Origin: Betaproteobacteria bacterium
GTDB lineage: Bacteria > Pseudomonadota > Gammaproteobacteria > Burkholderiales > Casimicrobiaceae
DNA: 64,000 nucleotides
Assembly: GCA_029884335.1 (NCBI GenBank)
Contig: JAOUIA010000007.1
Span: 1 to 64,000 of the forward strand
Direction: 5' to 3'
Shown here: positions 41,958 through 49,936 of the stretch, one piece after another
How positions within the stretch are numbered: the stretch's first letter is position 1
Layout: every line of letters begins with the position of its first letter
Notes under the pieces: model-generated
Databases searched by the model: none
The model's input: only the letters and a program-made list of their open reading frames with translations
What the model was told of the DNA's origin: nothing
Translations under genes and position numbers: made by a program

Positions 41958-42525
41958 CGCGGACGACGCGAGCCGAAGCGCATCGAAGCACGGCCACGAC
42001 CAAAGCGTCGTCCTGCGCACGCCATCGCTGGTCCTGCGCAGGCTCCGCCTGACCGACGCGCCCCGCATCTTCGAGCTCAGCCGGGAAGCAACGCTCAGGG
42101 AACGGATCCCCGACCAGGTGTACCGCGACGAACGCGAGGCCAGGGGAGTCCTGCGCCACCTCGTTGCCCAGTACGCGGTCGCCGATCCGCGCTCGGCCCC
42201 CTACGTGCTCGCGATCGATCTCGGCACGCCGAACGAACTCGTCGGGCACGTCGGCTTCAGTCCTCTCGCAGGCGAGGTCGAGATCGGCTACGCGATCGCG
42301 ATGGCGCATCAGGGACGCGGACGGGCCACGGAGGGCGTCGGCGCGGCCGCGCAGTGGGCGCTCCGGACGTTCGCGCTGCAGTCGATCGTCGGCGTTGTGG
42401 CGGCGGACAACGCGGCATCGTGCAAGGTGCTCGAGCGCTGCGGCTTCCTGCTGGAGCGCGAAGGCGAGAGAATGCTGCACCGCAGGCCGCAGTCGGCGAG
42501 GTTGTACCGCCTTGCGGGTGGATAG
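41950..42525 (+). CDS. GNAT family N-acetyltransferase (RimJ/RimL-like)
   Basis: 191 residues of the Acetyltransf_3 class: LRTPSLVLRRLRLTDAPRIFE at the N-terminus, EIGYAIAMAHQGRGRATEGV as the acetyl-CoA loop, and GVVAADNAASCKVLERCGFLLE near the end. Such enzymes acetylate ribosomal N-termini or small amines. GTG 41950 is the most upstream start that overlaps the previous gene; the conserved domain starts about 20 residues later, so an internal start is possible. Confidence 0.8.
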   Translation: MRDADDASRSASKHGHDQSVVLRTPSLVLRRLRLTDAPRIFELSREATLRERIPDQVYRDEREARGVLRHLVAQYAVADPRSAPYVLAIDLGTPNELVGHVGFSPLAGEVEIGYAIAMAHQGRGRATEGVGAAAQWALRTFALQSIVGVVAADNAASCKVLERCGFLLEREGERMLHRRPQSARLYRLAGG

Positions 42526-42606
42526 GGGGCCGCGCGCGACGGGAGACGATTGCGCAACACGGGGCGGTTGTGGCGAAATGCCACGCCACCGGACAGGAAT
42601 GCCCCG

Positions 42607-43068
42607 ATGCACCGACTGGAGTTGCGGATTCCGCCTCTCGCCCTCGCCGCGGCATTCGCGGGCGCGATCGCACTGGCGTCCGCGCACGCGCCCCTGCTGC
42701 GCCTGCCGTTCCCGGGACGCCGGCTCGTCGCGGCGTCGCTCGCGATCGCCGGCCTCGCCGTCGCGCTGGCCGGCGTCGTGCAGTTCAGGCGGGCGCGCAC
42801 GACGGTCGATCCCACGTCGCCGGAGCGGACAACGGCGATCGTCACCTCCGGCCTCTACCGCTGGAGCCGCAATCCGATGTACCTCGGCATGGCGCTGATG
42901 CTCCTCGGCGCGGCCGCCTGGGCGTCCACGCTCGCCGGTTACCTGCTGGTCGCGGCCTTCTGCGCCTATCTCACGCGGTTCCAGATCGTCCCCGAAGAGC
43001 GCGCGCTTGCGGTTGCGTTCGGCCATGAGTTCGAGCGGTACGCGGCAACGGTGCGGAGGTGGATTTGA
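42607..43068 (+). CDS. Isoprenylcysteine carboxyl methyltransferase-like (PEMT/NnrU-like) membrane protein
   Basis: 153 residues with about four membrane helices and the ICMT/PEMT-family motif TSGLYRWSRNPMYLGMALMLLG, followed by the C-terminal acidic motif VPEERALAVAFGHEFERYAATVRRWI that binds SAM and substrate. Likely methylates a lipid or membrane protein; the substrate is unknown. ATG 42607 gives the typical N-terminus; a longer frame from 42550 has a weaker context. Confidence 0.83.
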   Translation: MHRLELRIPPLALAAAFAGAIALASAHAPLLRLPFPGRRLVAASLAIAGLAVALAGVVQFRRARTTVDPTSPERTTAIVTSGLYRWSRNPMYLGMALMLLGAAAWASTLAGYLLVAAFCAYLTRFQIVPEERALAVAFGHEFERYAATVRRWI

Positions 43069-43096
43069 CCCCTGCAAAGAAGCCTGGAGGCATTGC

Positions 43097-43576
43097 ATGA
43101 GCGCCGGGGAGGTACTCGCGCTGCGCCGCGAGGGCAAGCACGAGGAAGCGCGCGAGCTTGCGGTCGCCCTCGTGCAGGCGGCGCCCGGCGACGCCGAGCT
43201 CCAGTACGAGACCGCGTGCGTCCACGACTACCTCGGGCTGGAAGCGGAAGCCGTTCCCTTCTACCGCGCTGCGCTCGCCGGACGTCTCGACCCGGCGCGC
43301 CGGCGGGGGGCGTTCCTGGGCCTGGGCAGCACGCTCCGGGTGCTGGGACAGTATCCGGAGTCGGAGGAAGTGCTGGCCACGGGACTGGGGGAATTCCCGG
43401 ACGCCAACGAGCTCAAGGTCTTCCTGGCGATGACGCTGCACAACCTCGGCCGGAGCAAGGACGCGGTGGAGCTGCTGCTGCGGCTCGTCGCGGCGACCAG
43501 CGCGGATCCGGAGGTGCGCGCCTACGGCGGCGCCATCGACTTCTACGCGCAGGACGTCGAGCGCACCTGGCCCTAG
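43097..43576 (+). CDS. Tetratricopeptide repeat protein
   Basis: 159-residue soluble protein built of TPR-like helix pairs: EVLALRREGKHEEARELAVALVQAAPGDAE, then LGLEAEAVPFYRAALAG, LGSTLRVLGQYPESEEVLATGL and LHNLGRSKDAVELLLRLV. It probably mediates a protein contact; no partner is evident. It resembles a family of short Gram-positive and proteobacterial TPR proteins. TGGAGG precedes the ATG. Confidence 0.78.
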   Translation: MSAGEVLALRREGKHEEARELAVALVQAAPGDAELQYETACVHDYLGLEAEAVPFYRAALAGRLDPARRRGAFLGLGSTLRVLGQYPESEEVLATGLGEFPDANELKVFLAMTLHNLGRSKDAVELLLRLVAATSADPEVRAYGGAIDFYAQDVERTWP

Positions 43577-43728
43577 ATCGATGCGAGCGGCGTTCGGGAG
43601 CGCGGTGCATGCCGCAACGTCGATGCAGCCCTTCGCTGCGGCGAACGGGACTTGCGCCGGGGGCGCTCGCGCAGCAGACTCGCGACGCCGGTCGCGCGCG
43701 ACCACCCGGCATCCGGAAGAAGAACCTC

Positions 43729-44175
43729 ATGGCCACAGGCACCGTCCGCCTCCACCGCGTGCTCCGCGCGCCGCCGGAGCGCGTTTATCGCGCGTTCATC
43801 GACCCCGACGCGATGGCGAAGTGGCTGCCGCCGCACGGCTTCACCGGCAAGGTCCATCACCTCGACGCGCGGGTCGGCGGCAGCTACCGGATGTCGTTCA
43901 CGAACCTCTCGACGGGTGCGAGCCACTCGTTCGGCGGCGAGTACCTCGAGCTGGTCCCGCACGAGCTGATCCGCCACACGGACAGGTTCGACGACGCCAA
44001 CCTGCCCGGGACGATGCAGGTCGCCGTGTCGTTGCGGAAGGCGTTCTGCGGCACCGAACTCGACATCCTGCAGGAGGGCATCCCCGAGGCCATTCCCCTG
44101 CAGGCCTGCTACCTCGGTTGGCAGGAGTCGCTCGCGCTCCTCGCGATGCTCGTCGAGGCGGAGATTCCCGGCTGA
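43729..44175 (+). CDS. SRPBCC family (AHSA1-like) protein
   Basis: 148 residues of the START/Bet v1-like fold, activator-of-Hsp90-homologue type: VRLHRVLRAPPERVYRAFIDPDAMAKWLPP at the N-terminus, VGGSYRMSFTN in the middle and LQACYLGWQESLALLAMLVE at the C-terminal helix. These bind hydrophobic ligands in a cavity; specific function unknown. ATG 43729 starts at the fold boundary. Confidence 0.85.
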   Translation: MATGTVRLHRVLRAPPERVYRAFIDPDAMAKWLPPHGFTGKVHHLDARVGGSYRMSFTNLSTGASHSFGGEYLELVPHELIRHTDRFDDANLPGTMQVAVSLRKAFCGTELDILQEGIPEAIPLQACYLGWQESLALLAMLVEAEIPG

Positions 44176-44211
44176 GCATGCGTCGCGGGCACGGTCATCG
44201 CCGCCGCGCGG

Positions 44212-44337
44212 GTGCCGCTGCACTGCCGCGTCGACTCGCGACCATCGCCCGCGGGTATCGCGCCGGTCGGCGATCCGGCGAAAGACTTCCCGGCGATCGT
44301 GCAGGACGGGAAGATCCGCAGCAACCTGAGAAACTGA
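44212..44337 (+). pseudogene. Possible remnant of an amidohydrolase C-terminus
   Basis: A frame ending at TGA 44335 reads GIAPVGDPAKDFPAIVQDGKIRSNL. This resembles the closing strand of imidazolonepropionase-like amidohydrolases (GKIAPG...GDP-KD...VVQDGKI), with an internal deletion. Nothing of the metal site is left. The similarity is short and from memory, so this may be chance. Confidence 0.25.
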
Positions 44338-44350
44338 CCGTCGACAGGCC

Positions 44351-44809
44351 ATGCTGATCCGCGTCGACGACCTCGCCGGCCCCGAGATCCGCGCGCTGCT
44401 CGAGGAGCACCTGCGCTCGATGCACGAGCTCTCGCCGCCGGAGAGCGTGCACGCGCTCGACCTCGCGGCATTGCGCAGGCCCGGGATCACGTTCTGGACG
44501 GCCTGGTCGGACGGAACGCTGCTCGGCTGCGGCGCGCTCAAGGAGCTCGATCCCCGGCACGGCGAGGTGAAGTCGATGCGCACGGCCATGTCGCACCGCC
44601 GCAGCGGCGTCGGCCGCGCGATGCTCGAGCACATCGTCGCCGAGGCCCGCTCGCGCGCCTATGCTCGCCTCAGCCTGGAGACCGGATCGATGGACGCCTT
44701 CCTGCCCGCGCGGCGACTCTACGAGAGCTTCGGCTTCAGCTACTGCGCGCCGTTCGCGGACTACGCCGAGGACCCGCACAGCGTGTTCATGACGCGCACG
44801 CTCGGGTAG
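44351..44809 (+). CDS. GNAT family N-acetyltransferase
   Basis: 152-residue acetyltransferase with a full GNAT core: IRALLEEHLRSMHELSPPES at the N-terminus, GCGALKELDPRHGEVKSMRT, the acetyl-CoA loop MSHRRSGVGRAMLEHIV, and the C-terminal GSMDAFLPARRLYESFGFSY typical of the YjgM/PhnO-like subgroup. The substrate is unknown. ATG 44351. Confidence 0.87.
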   Translation: MLIRVDDLAGPEIRALLEEHLRSMHELSPPESVHALDLAALRRPGITFWTAWSDGTLLGCGALKELDPRHGEVKSMRTAMSHRRSGVGRAMLEHIVAEARSRAYARLSLETGSMDAFLPARRLYESFGFSYCAPFADYAEDPHSVFMTRTLG

Positions 44810-44928
44810 CCGGGAACGGTCGGGCGATCCTCGCGGCGACGCGGCCCGCAATCCGGGTTCCCGGGGCAACGGAATCGGGCGCGTTGGGGTACGCTACGCG
44901 CTGCCGCGTCAGCGTCGAGGAGGCGCAC

Positions 44929-45315
44929 GTGAAGCGAGTCACCGGCATCGGAGGCATCTTCTTCAAGGCGAGGGACCCGGCGGCGCTGCGCGCCTGGTAC
45001 AAGCGCCACCTCGGCATCGACGTGCAGGACTGGGGCGGCGCGGTGTTCCGCTGGGCCGACGACGCGGGCAACCCCGTGCCGGGCACGACGGTCTGGAACG
45101 TCAATGCCGCCGACAGCGACTACTTCGCGCCGAGCACCTCGCCGTTCATGATCAACTACCGCGTCGCGGACCTTGCCGGCCTGCTGCAGGCGCTGCGCAG
45201 CGAAGGCTGCAAGGTCGTCGACCGGACCGAGGACTCCGAGTACGGGAAGTTCGGCTGGGTCGTCGATCCGGAGGGCAACAAGGTCGAGCTCTGGCAGCCG
45301 CCGGAAGGGCAGTGA
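44929..45315 (+). CDS. VOC family glyoxalase-like protein
   Basis: 128 residues: GIGGIFFKARDPAALRAWYKRHLGI is the first VOC module and MINYRVADLAGLLQALRSEG with WVVDPEGNKVELWQPP the second. The final Glu (KVELW) and an N-terminal position would hold the metal. Probably a dioxygenase or glyoxalase relative. GTG 44929 with CGAGGAGG upstream is preferred over ATG 44884. Confidence 0.85.
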   Translation: MKRVTGIGGIFFKARDPAALRAWYKRHLGIDVQDWGGAVFRWADDAGNPVPGTTVWNVNAADSDYFAPSTSPFMINYRVADLAGLLQALRSEGCKVVDRTEDSEYGKFGWVVDPEGNKVELWQPPEGQ

Positions 45316-45373
45316 GGCACCGCCGGGTCGTCTCACGCCGCGCAACCACGCTTTTCACGCGAAGGCGCAATCC

Positions 45374-46165
45374 ATGCAGTGGTCCGTGCCGTGTGCAGTT
45401 CTTCTCGTCGCCGCCCTCGCCTGGCCCGCCGAGGCGCCGGCGCAGCAGGCGGTTGCCGCCGAGATCGCGCCGTCGGGTCGGTTGCGCGTCGGATTCCAGA
45501 CGGGGAGCCCGATCCTGGCGAAGCGGGCGCCAGACGGCAGCGTGGGCGGCGTCGTCGTCGACCTCGGCCGTTTCATCGCCGAGCGGCTCGGCTTGCCGTT
45601 CGATGCCGTTGTCTACGCCAACCAGGAGGCGTACGCACAAAGCTTCGGCAAGGGCGAGTGGGACCTCGTCATCGGTGTGCGCAGCGCGGCGGCCGAGGAG
45701 AAGACCGACATGAGCCCCGACTTCATGCTGGCCGACGCGATGTACGTCGCCGCCCCCGGGCGCGAGTACGGCGACGTGGCCGCGATCGACCGGGCGGGCG
45801 TCAAGGTGGGCGTCTCGCGAGGCGGCGGCTCGGACCAGTTCCTCACCCGCGCCTTGAAGCTCGCGCAAGTGGTGCGCGTGCCCGGCGGCGTGCCGAACGC
45901 GGTGGAGGCGCTGCGCTCCGGCGCGGCGGACGTCTGGGCCGCGAATCCCGTCACGCTGCGCGAGATCGAGGACGCGCTGCCCGGTACCCGCATCGTCCCC
46001 GGCGCGTGGACGACGGGCAGGTACGCCGCGTCGCTTCCCAAGGGGCGCTCGACCGCAGCCCGCGACAGGCTCGCGGCGATCATCGACGAGGCCAAGCGGT
46101 CCGGCGTCGTGCAACGGGCCATCGACCGGGAAGGATTCAAGGGCGTCCGCGTCGCGCCGGGTTGA
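45374..46165 (+). CDS. Periplasmic solute-binding protein, family 3
   Basis: 263 residues with signal peptide ending APAQQA. SGRLRVGFQTGSPILAKR opens lobe 1; GGVVVDLGRFIAERLGLPF and WDLVIGVRSAAAEEKTDMSP follow, all typical of SBP_bac_3. No ABC permease or ATPase is adjacent, so it is an orphan binding protein or a sensor component. This is the third family-3 binding protein in the window, less similar to the pair at 22-24 kb. Confidence 0.83.
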   Translation: MQWSVPCAVLLVAALAWPAEAPAQQAVAAEIAPSGRLRVGFQTGSPILAKRAPDGSVGGVVVDLGRFIAERLGLPFDAVVYANQEAYAQSFGKGEWDLVIGVRSAAAEEKTDMSPDFMLADAMYVAAPGREYGDVAAIDRAGVKVGVSRGGGSDQFLTRALKLAQVVRVPGGVPNAVEALRSGAADVWAANPVTLREIEDALPGTRIVPGAWTTGRYAASLPKGRSTAARDRLAAIIDEAKRSGVVQRAIDREGFKGVRVAPG

Positions 46166-46211
46166 GCCGGCCCCGGTACAGCGAGTTTCGATCCCGCTCA
46201 CGCTCCACGCC

Positions 46212-46781
46212 ATGGCAGTCATCACTTGCGCGCCGCTCACCGCAGATCGGCTGGCCGACTACCTCGCGTTCTTCGACACGAGGGCATTCACCGACAACCC
46301 GCGCTGGGCCGGCTGCTACTGCTACTTCCCGGTGCACGACCCGCGGCAAGTCGAGTGGGAGAAGCGCACGGCCGCGGAGAACCGCGCCGACGTCGCCGCC
46401 TGCATTCGCGCCGGCACCACCTCGGGGTTCCTCGCCTACCGCGACGGCGAGGTCGTGGGCTGGTGCCACGCCGGTCCGTGGTCGACGTACCCGATGTTCC
46501 GCGACCAGCCGGAACCGGACGGCGCGACGCTCGGCGTCGTCTTCTGCTTCGTCGTCGCACCCGAAGCGCGCGGCCAGGGCGTGGCCACCGCGCTGCTCGC
46601 CGCAGCCTGCGACGGGCTGCGCGCGCGGGGGATGAAGGAAGTGCAGGCCAAGCCGACGCGCGGCGCCGAGGGCGCCGCGGCCAACTACTACGGGCCGCTG
46701 TCGATGTATCTCGCCGCAGGCTTCCGCATCGTGCGCGAGTCCGCCGACGGCGACGTCTTCGTACGCAAGGCGCTCGCCTGA
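46212..46781 (+). CDS. GNAT family N-acetyltransferase
   Basis: 189 residues. The N-terminal part WAGCYCYFPVHDPRQVEWEKRTAAENRADV is typical of a subgroup found in many soil bacteria. The acetyl-CoA loop is VVAPEARGQGVATALLAAAC and the end is GPLSMYLAAGFRIVRES. Several Cys and Trp sit near the presumed substrate pocket. The substrate is unknown. ATG 46212 fits the family start. Confidence 0.85.
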   Translation: MAVITCAPLTADRLADYLAFFDTRAFTDNPRWAGCYCYFPVHDPRQVEWEKRTAAENRADVAACIRAGTTSGFLAYRDGEVVGWCHAGPWSTYPMFRDQPEPDGATLGVVFCFVVAPEARGQGVATALLAAACDGLRARGMKEVQAKPTRGAEGAAANYYGPLSMYLAAGFRIVRESADGDVFVRKALA

Positions 46782-46850
46782 TGGCAGGCCACGGGGTTGC
46801 TCGCCGCCGCGCCGACGCGACGCCTGTTGCATGACCGAAAAGGAAGCGCG

Positions 46851-47804
46851 ATGAACTCGCAGGCCGGGGCTTCGACCGTCAAGGTTGCGGTGGTGCAGGC
46901 CGGCTCGGTGCCGTTCGACACCGACGCCTGCGTCGACAAGGCCGTTCGCCTGATCGGCGAGGCCGCGGCCGGCGGCGCGAAGGTGATCGTCTTTCCGGAG
47001 GCGTTCATCTCCGGCTATCCGAAGGGACTGAGCTACGGCCTCGTGGTCGGCGCGCGCGACGCAGCCGGCCGCGAGGAGTTCCGGCTCTACCTCGACGCGG
47101 CGATCGACGTGCCGGGCGCGCACACGCTGCGCCTCGGCGAAGCGGCAGCGGCGCACGGCTGCTTCGTGGTGATGGGCGTCATCGAGCGCGAGGGCGGCAC
47201 CTGCTACTGCACGGTGCTGTTCTTCGGACCGGACGGCCGGCTGCTCGGCAAGCACCGCAAGCTGATGCCGACCGCGCTGGAGCGGATGATCTGGGGCTTC
47301 GGCGACGGCTCCACCCTGACGGCGGTGGACAGCCCTTACGGCCGCATCGGCTCGGTGATCTGCTGGGAAAACTACATGCCGATGCTGCGCATGGCGATGT
47401 ACGCGAAGAACGTCGCGCTGTACTGCGCTCCCACCGCCGACGACCGCGACACGTGGCTGCCCTCGATGCGGCACGTGGCGCTCGAGGGGCGCTGCTTCGT
47501 GCTCACGGCATGCCAGTTCCTGCGCCGGAAGGACTTCCCCGATGCCGTGCGCGTCGCGCTCGGCGACTCCCCGGATGCCGTGCTGATGCGCGGCGGGAGC
47601 GCGATCGTGAGCCCGCTCGGCAAGGTGCTCGCGGGCCCGCACTTCGACGGCGAGACCATCCTGACTGCGACCCTCGACCTGGGCGAGATCGGCCGCGGGA
47701 AGTTCGACTTCGACGTCGTCGGCCACTACAGCCGGCCGGACGTGTTCCAGCTGACGGTGAACGAGGCGCCGATGCGGGCGGTGGTCGCCAAACCGGGCGA
47801 GTGA
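46851..47804 (+). CDS. Carbon-nitrogen hydrolase, nitrilase type
   Basis: 317 residues with the full nitrilase catalytic set: Glu50 (VFPEAFISGYPKG), Lys137 (GKHRKLMPT) and Cys171 (GSVICWENYMP), plus the second Glu region LERMIWGFGDGS. The CWENYMP form after the Cys marks true nitrilases (nitrile to acid plus ammonia) rather than amidases. It acts in the cytoplasm, usually as a helical oligomer. GGAAGCG precedes ATG 46851. The nitronate monooxygenase gene downstream also handles nitrogenous compounds, but no operon link is evident. Confidence 0.92.
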   Translation: MNSQAGASTVKVAVVQAGSVPFDTDACVDKAVRLIGEAAAGGAKVIVFPEAFISGYPKGLSYGLVVGARDAAGREEFRLYLDAAIDVPGAHTLRLGEAAAAHGCFVVMGVIEREGGTCYCTVLFFGPDGRLLGKHRKLMPTALERMIWGFGDGSTLTAVDSPYGRIGSVICWENYMPMLRMAMYAKNVALYCAPTADDRDTWLPSMRHVALEGRCFVLTACQFLRRKDFPDAVRVALGDSPDAVLMRGGSAIVSPLGKVLAGPHFDGETILTATLDLGEIGRGKFDFDVVGHYSRPDVFQLTVNEAPMRAVVAKPGE

Positions 47805-47861
47805 CGGTAGGCCGCGGAATTCGCGTAATCTAGCGGGTTTGGACGACACACGAGGTGACAA

Positions 47862-48020
47862 TTGGCCAAGCCGAACTATGCTTTCCAGAAGCGCCAGCGC
47901 GATCTTGCGAAGAAGCAGCGCAAGGAAGCGAAGCTCCAGAAGAAGGCCGAGGCCGCCGCAGCTCCCCAAGCCGCGCCCGCCGAGCAACCGGCGTCCGCCG
48001 ACAAGCCGGTACCGCAATAA
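47862..48020 (+). CDS. Small basic conserved protein (MAKPNYAF family)
   Basis: 52 residues: MAKPNYAFQKRQRDLAKKQR, then a Lys/Glu-rich helix and an Ala/Pro tail. The N-terminus matches a short protein I recall as widespread in betaproteobacteria. TTG 47862 is preceded by GAGGTG; the frame is not ATG-initiated and is easily missed. The charge pattern suggests nucleic-acid or ribosome contact, but its function is unknown to me. Confidence 0.7.
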   Translation: MAKPNYAFQKRQRDLAKKQRKEAKLQKKAEAAAAPQAAPAEQPASADKPVPQ

Positions 48021-48141
48021 CGCGCCGCCGGGCCCGGATCGCGACCGGGGACAGCCGCTCCGCGCGCGACGGGAGCGCCTCCCGAGGGCCGCCGTCCGCG
48101 GCTGCCGACAGATCCGCGCCGCGTTCGCCGACGTGCCGCCG

Positions 48142-49185
48142 ATGACCCTGCAGCAACTCCTCGGGATCCGCCTGCCCGTCGTGCAGGCGCCGATGGCCGG
48201 CGTGCAGGGCAGCGCGCTCGCGGTGGCAGTCTCGAACGCCGGCGGACTGGGCTCGCTGCCCTGCGCAATGCTGGGTCCGGAAGCCATTCGCGACGAGCTG
48301 GCGGCCATCGTCGCGCAGACGTCGCAGCCGTACAACGTCAACTTCTTCTGCCACGCGCCGCCCGTTCCCGACGCCGCGCGCGAGGCGGCGTGGCGCAAGC
48401 TGCTGGCGCCCTACTACGCCGAGTTCGGCATCGACCCGCAGGCGATTCCGGCCGGCCCGGGGCGCCGGCCGTTCAGCCACGAGGCTGCCGACGTGCTGGA
48501 GGCGTTCCGGCCGCCGGTGGTCAGCTTTCACTTCGGCCTGCCCGCGCCTGACCTGCTCGCGCGCGTGCGCAGCTGGGGCGCGAAGGTCCTGAGCACCGCG
48601 ACCACTGTCGCGGAGGCGCGCTGGCTGGAGGCGCAAGGCGTGGACGCCGTGGTCGCGCAGGGCCTCGAGGCCGGCGGCCATCGCGGGATGTTCCTCACCG
48701 GCGACCTCGGCACGCAGATGGGGACGTTTGCCCTCGTGCCGCAGGTGGCGCGGGCCGTGAGGATCCCGGTCATCGCGGCCGGCGGCATCGCCGACGCGCG
48801 AGGCGTGGCGGCCGTGGTGGCGCTCGGGGCGGCCGGCGCGCAGCTCGGCACCGCGTACATGCTGTGCCCGGAGGTGACCACGAGCGAGCCGCACCGCGCC
48901 GCGCTCGCGAGCGATGCCGCGCAGGTGACCGCGCTCACCAACCTGTTCACCGGGCGGCCCTCGCGCAGCATCGTCAACCGCCTCATTCGCGAGCTCGGGC
49001 CGCTCAACGCGGCAACGCCGGCATTTCCGCTGGCGGCGGCGGCCATCGCGCCGTTGCGCGCGAAAGCCGAAGCGGCGGGCAGCGGAGACTTCTCGCCCCT
49101 GTGGGCCGGGCAGAACGCGAGCGCGTGCCGCGTCGTCCCCGCCGCGACGCTCACGGGCGAGCTGGCCTCGGGTTGCAGCGGCTGA
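48142..49185 (+). CDS. Nitronate monooxygenase (2-nitropropane dioxygenase type)
   Basis: FMN enzyme of 347 residues that oxidises alkyl nitronates such as propionate 3-nitronate. The TIM-barrel signatures are QAPMAGVQGSALAVAVSNAG near the N-terminus, GLEAGGHRGMF (phosphate/FMN loop with the catalytic His of class I enzymes) and PVIAAGGIADARGV plus GAAGAQLGTAYMLCPE. ATG 48142 gives the usual N-terminus MTLQQLLGIRLPVVQAPM; the frame is open upstream but overlaps the small basic gene. About 120 bases separate it from that gene. Confidence 0.93.
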   Translation: MTLQQLLGIRLPVVQAPMAGVQGSALAVAVSNAGGLGSLPCAMLGPEAIRDELAAIVAQTSQPYNVNFFCHAPPVPDAAREAAWRKLLAPYYAEFGIDPQAIPAGPGRRPFSHEAADVLEAFRPPVVSFHFGLPAPDLLARVRSWGAKVLSTATTVAEARWLEAQGVDAVVAQGLEAGGHRGMFLTGDLGTQMGTFALVPQVARAVRIPVIAAGGIADARGVAAVVALGAAGAQLGTAYMLCPEVTTSEPHRAALASDAAQVTALTNLFTGRPSRSIVNRLIRELGPLNAATPAFPLAAAAIAPLRAKAEAAGSGDFSPLWAGQNASACRVVPAATLTGELASGCSG

Positions 49186-49234
49186 CGAGCGCATCCGCGA
49201 GCGGCCGGATTCGACTCCTTCGCAAGGACCTCTA

Positions 49235-49501
49235 GGGCCTGTTCACGCTATGGACACAAGCGCGCTGCGCAGCGAAAAAGGCCGTGGGGTAGGCGCAAGG
49301 CCGAAGGCGGGTCGGGAACCCGGCAAGGGCTTGCAACACCGCCCACGGTCTTTTTCGCCGCAGCCCGAAGGGAAGGGTCGTCCTCGCGCGCCCCTCATTG
49401 TTGCTCGCCTTGCGAATACTCCCGGTATTCGCTGCGGCGAGCGCCGCGATGGCCACGCGAGGACACCCCTTCGCGCATGCGTCCATAGCGTGAACAGGCC
49501 C
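49235..49501. mobile_element. 267-bp MITE, IS630/Tc1-like (TA duplication)
   Basis: Terminal inverted repeats of about 21 bases starting GGGCCTGTTCACGC are perfect, and each end is flanked by TA (49233-49234 and 49502-49503) in a CTAG context, the target habit of IS630-family transposons. There is no transposase gene. Two further nested inverted repeats lie inside: GCGAAAAAGGCCGTGGG / CCCACGGTCTTTTTCGC, and GCGAATAC / GTATTCGC with flanking GCTCGCC / GGCGAGC. Spurious frames on both strands end in the same residues because of the inverted ends. Confidence 0.8.
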
Positions 49502-49503
49502 TA

Positions 49504-49899
49504 GTGCCCATCGACACGCTGCACGCCTGGCACGCCATCGTCGCCGCCCGCGATGCGGCCGGCCTCGACGGGCTGCTCGCCGACGACGTCGTGTTCCACT
49601 CGCCGGTCGTGCACACCCCGCAACGCGGCAAGCCGCTGACGAACATGTACCTAGGCGCGGCGATGCGCGTGTTCACGGCGGAAGCATTCCGCTACGTCCG
49701 CGAGGTGGCCCGGGGCAACGACGCGGTGCTGGAGTTCGAGGCGCAGATCGACGGCATCCTCGTCAATGGCGTCGACATGATCAAGTGGGACGCGGAGGGC
49801 AGGATCGTCGACTTCAAGGTGATGATCCGGCCGCTCAAGGCGATCGAAGTCGTCCACCGCAAGATGGCCGAGATGCTGGCCGCCGGCCGCAGGGCGTGA
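49504..49899 (+). CDS. SnoaL/NTF2-like nuclear transport factor 2 family protein
   Basis: 131-residue cone-shaped alpha+beta barrel protein: TLHAWHAIVAARDAAGLDGLLADDVVFHSPVVHTP at the N-terminus, FRYVREVARGNDAVLEFEAQIDGILVNGVDMIKWDAEGRI and IVDFKVMIRPLKAIEVVHRKM. Catalytic or ligand role unknown. The GTG start at 49504 lies immediately after the MITE. Removing the element (leaving one TA) restores AAGGACCTCTA-GTG, so the ribosome-binding site has been separated from the start; translation may now be poor. Confidence 0.82.
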   Translation: MPIDTLHAWHAIVAARDAAGLDGLLADDVVFHSPVVHTPQRGKPLTNMYLGAAMRVFTAEAFRYVREVARGNDAVLEFEAQIDGILVNGVDMIKWDAEGRIVDFKVMIRPLKAIEVVHRKMAEMLAAGRRA

Positions 49900-49936
49900 C
49901 GATGGCGCCACAGCAGGTGAAGCGGAGGGCTGCGCC

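Noticed and set aside
49232-49504. Two 84-codon frames on opposite strands with the same last residues
   Set aside because: Both are readings of the MITE; the shared ends come from its terminal inverted repeats.
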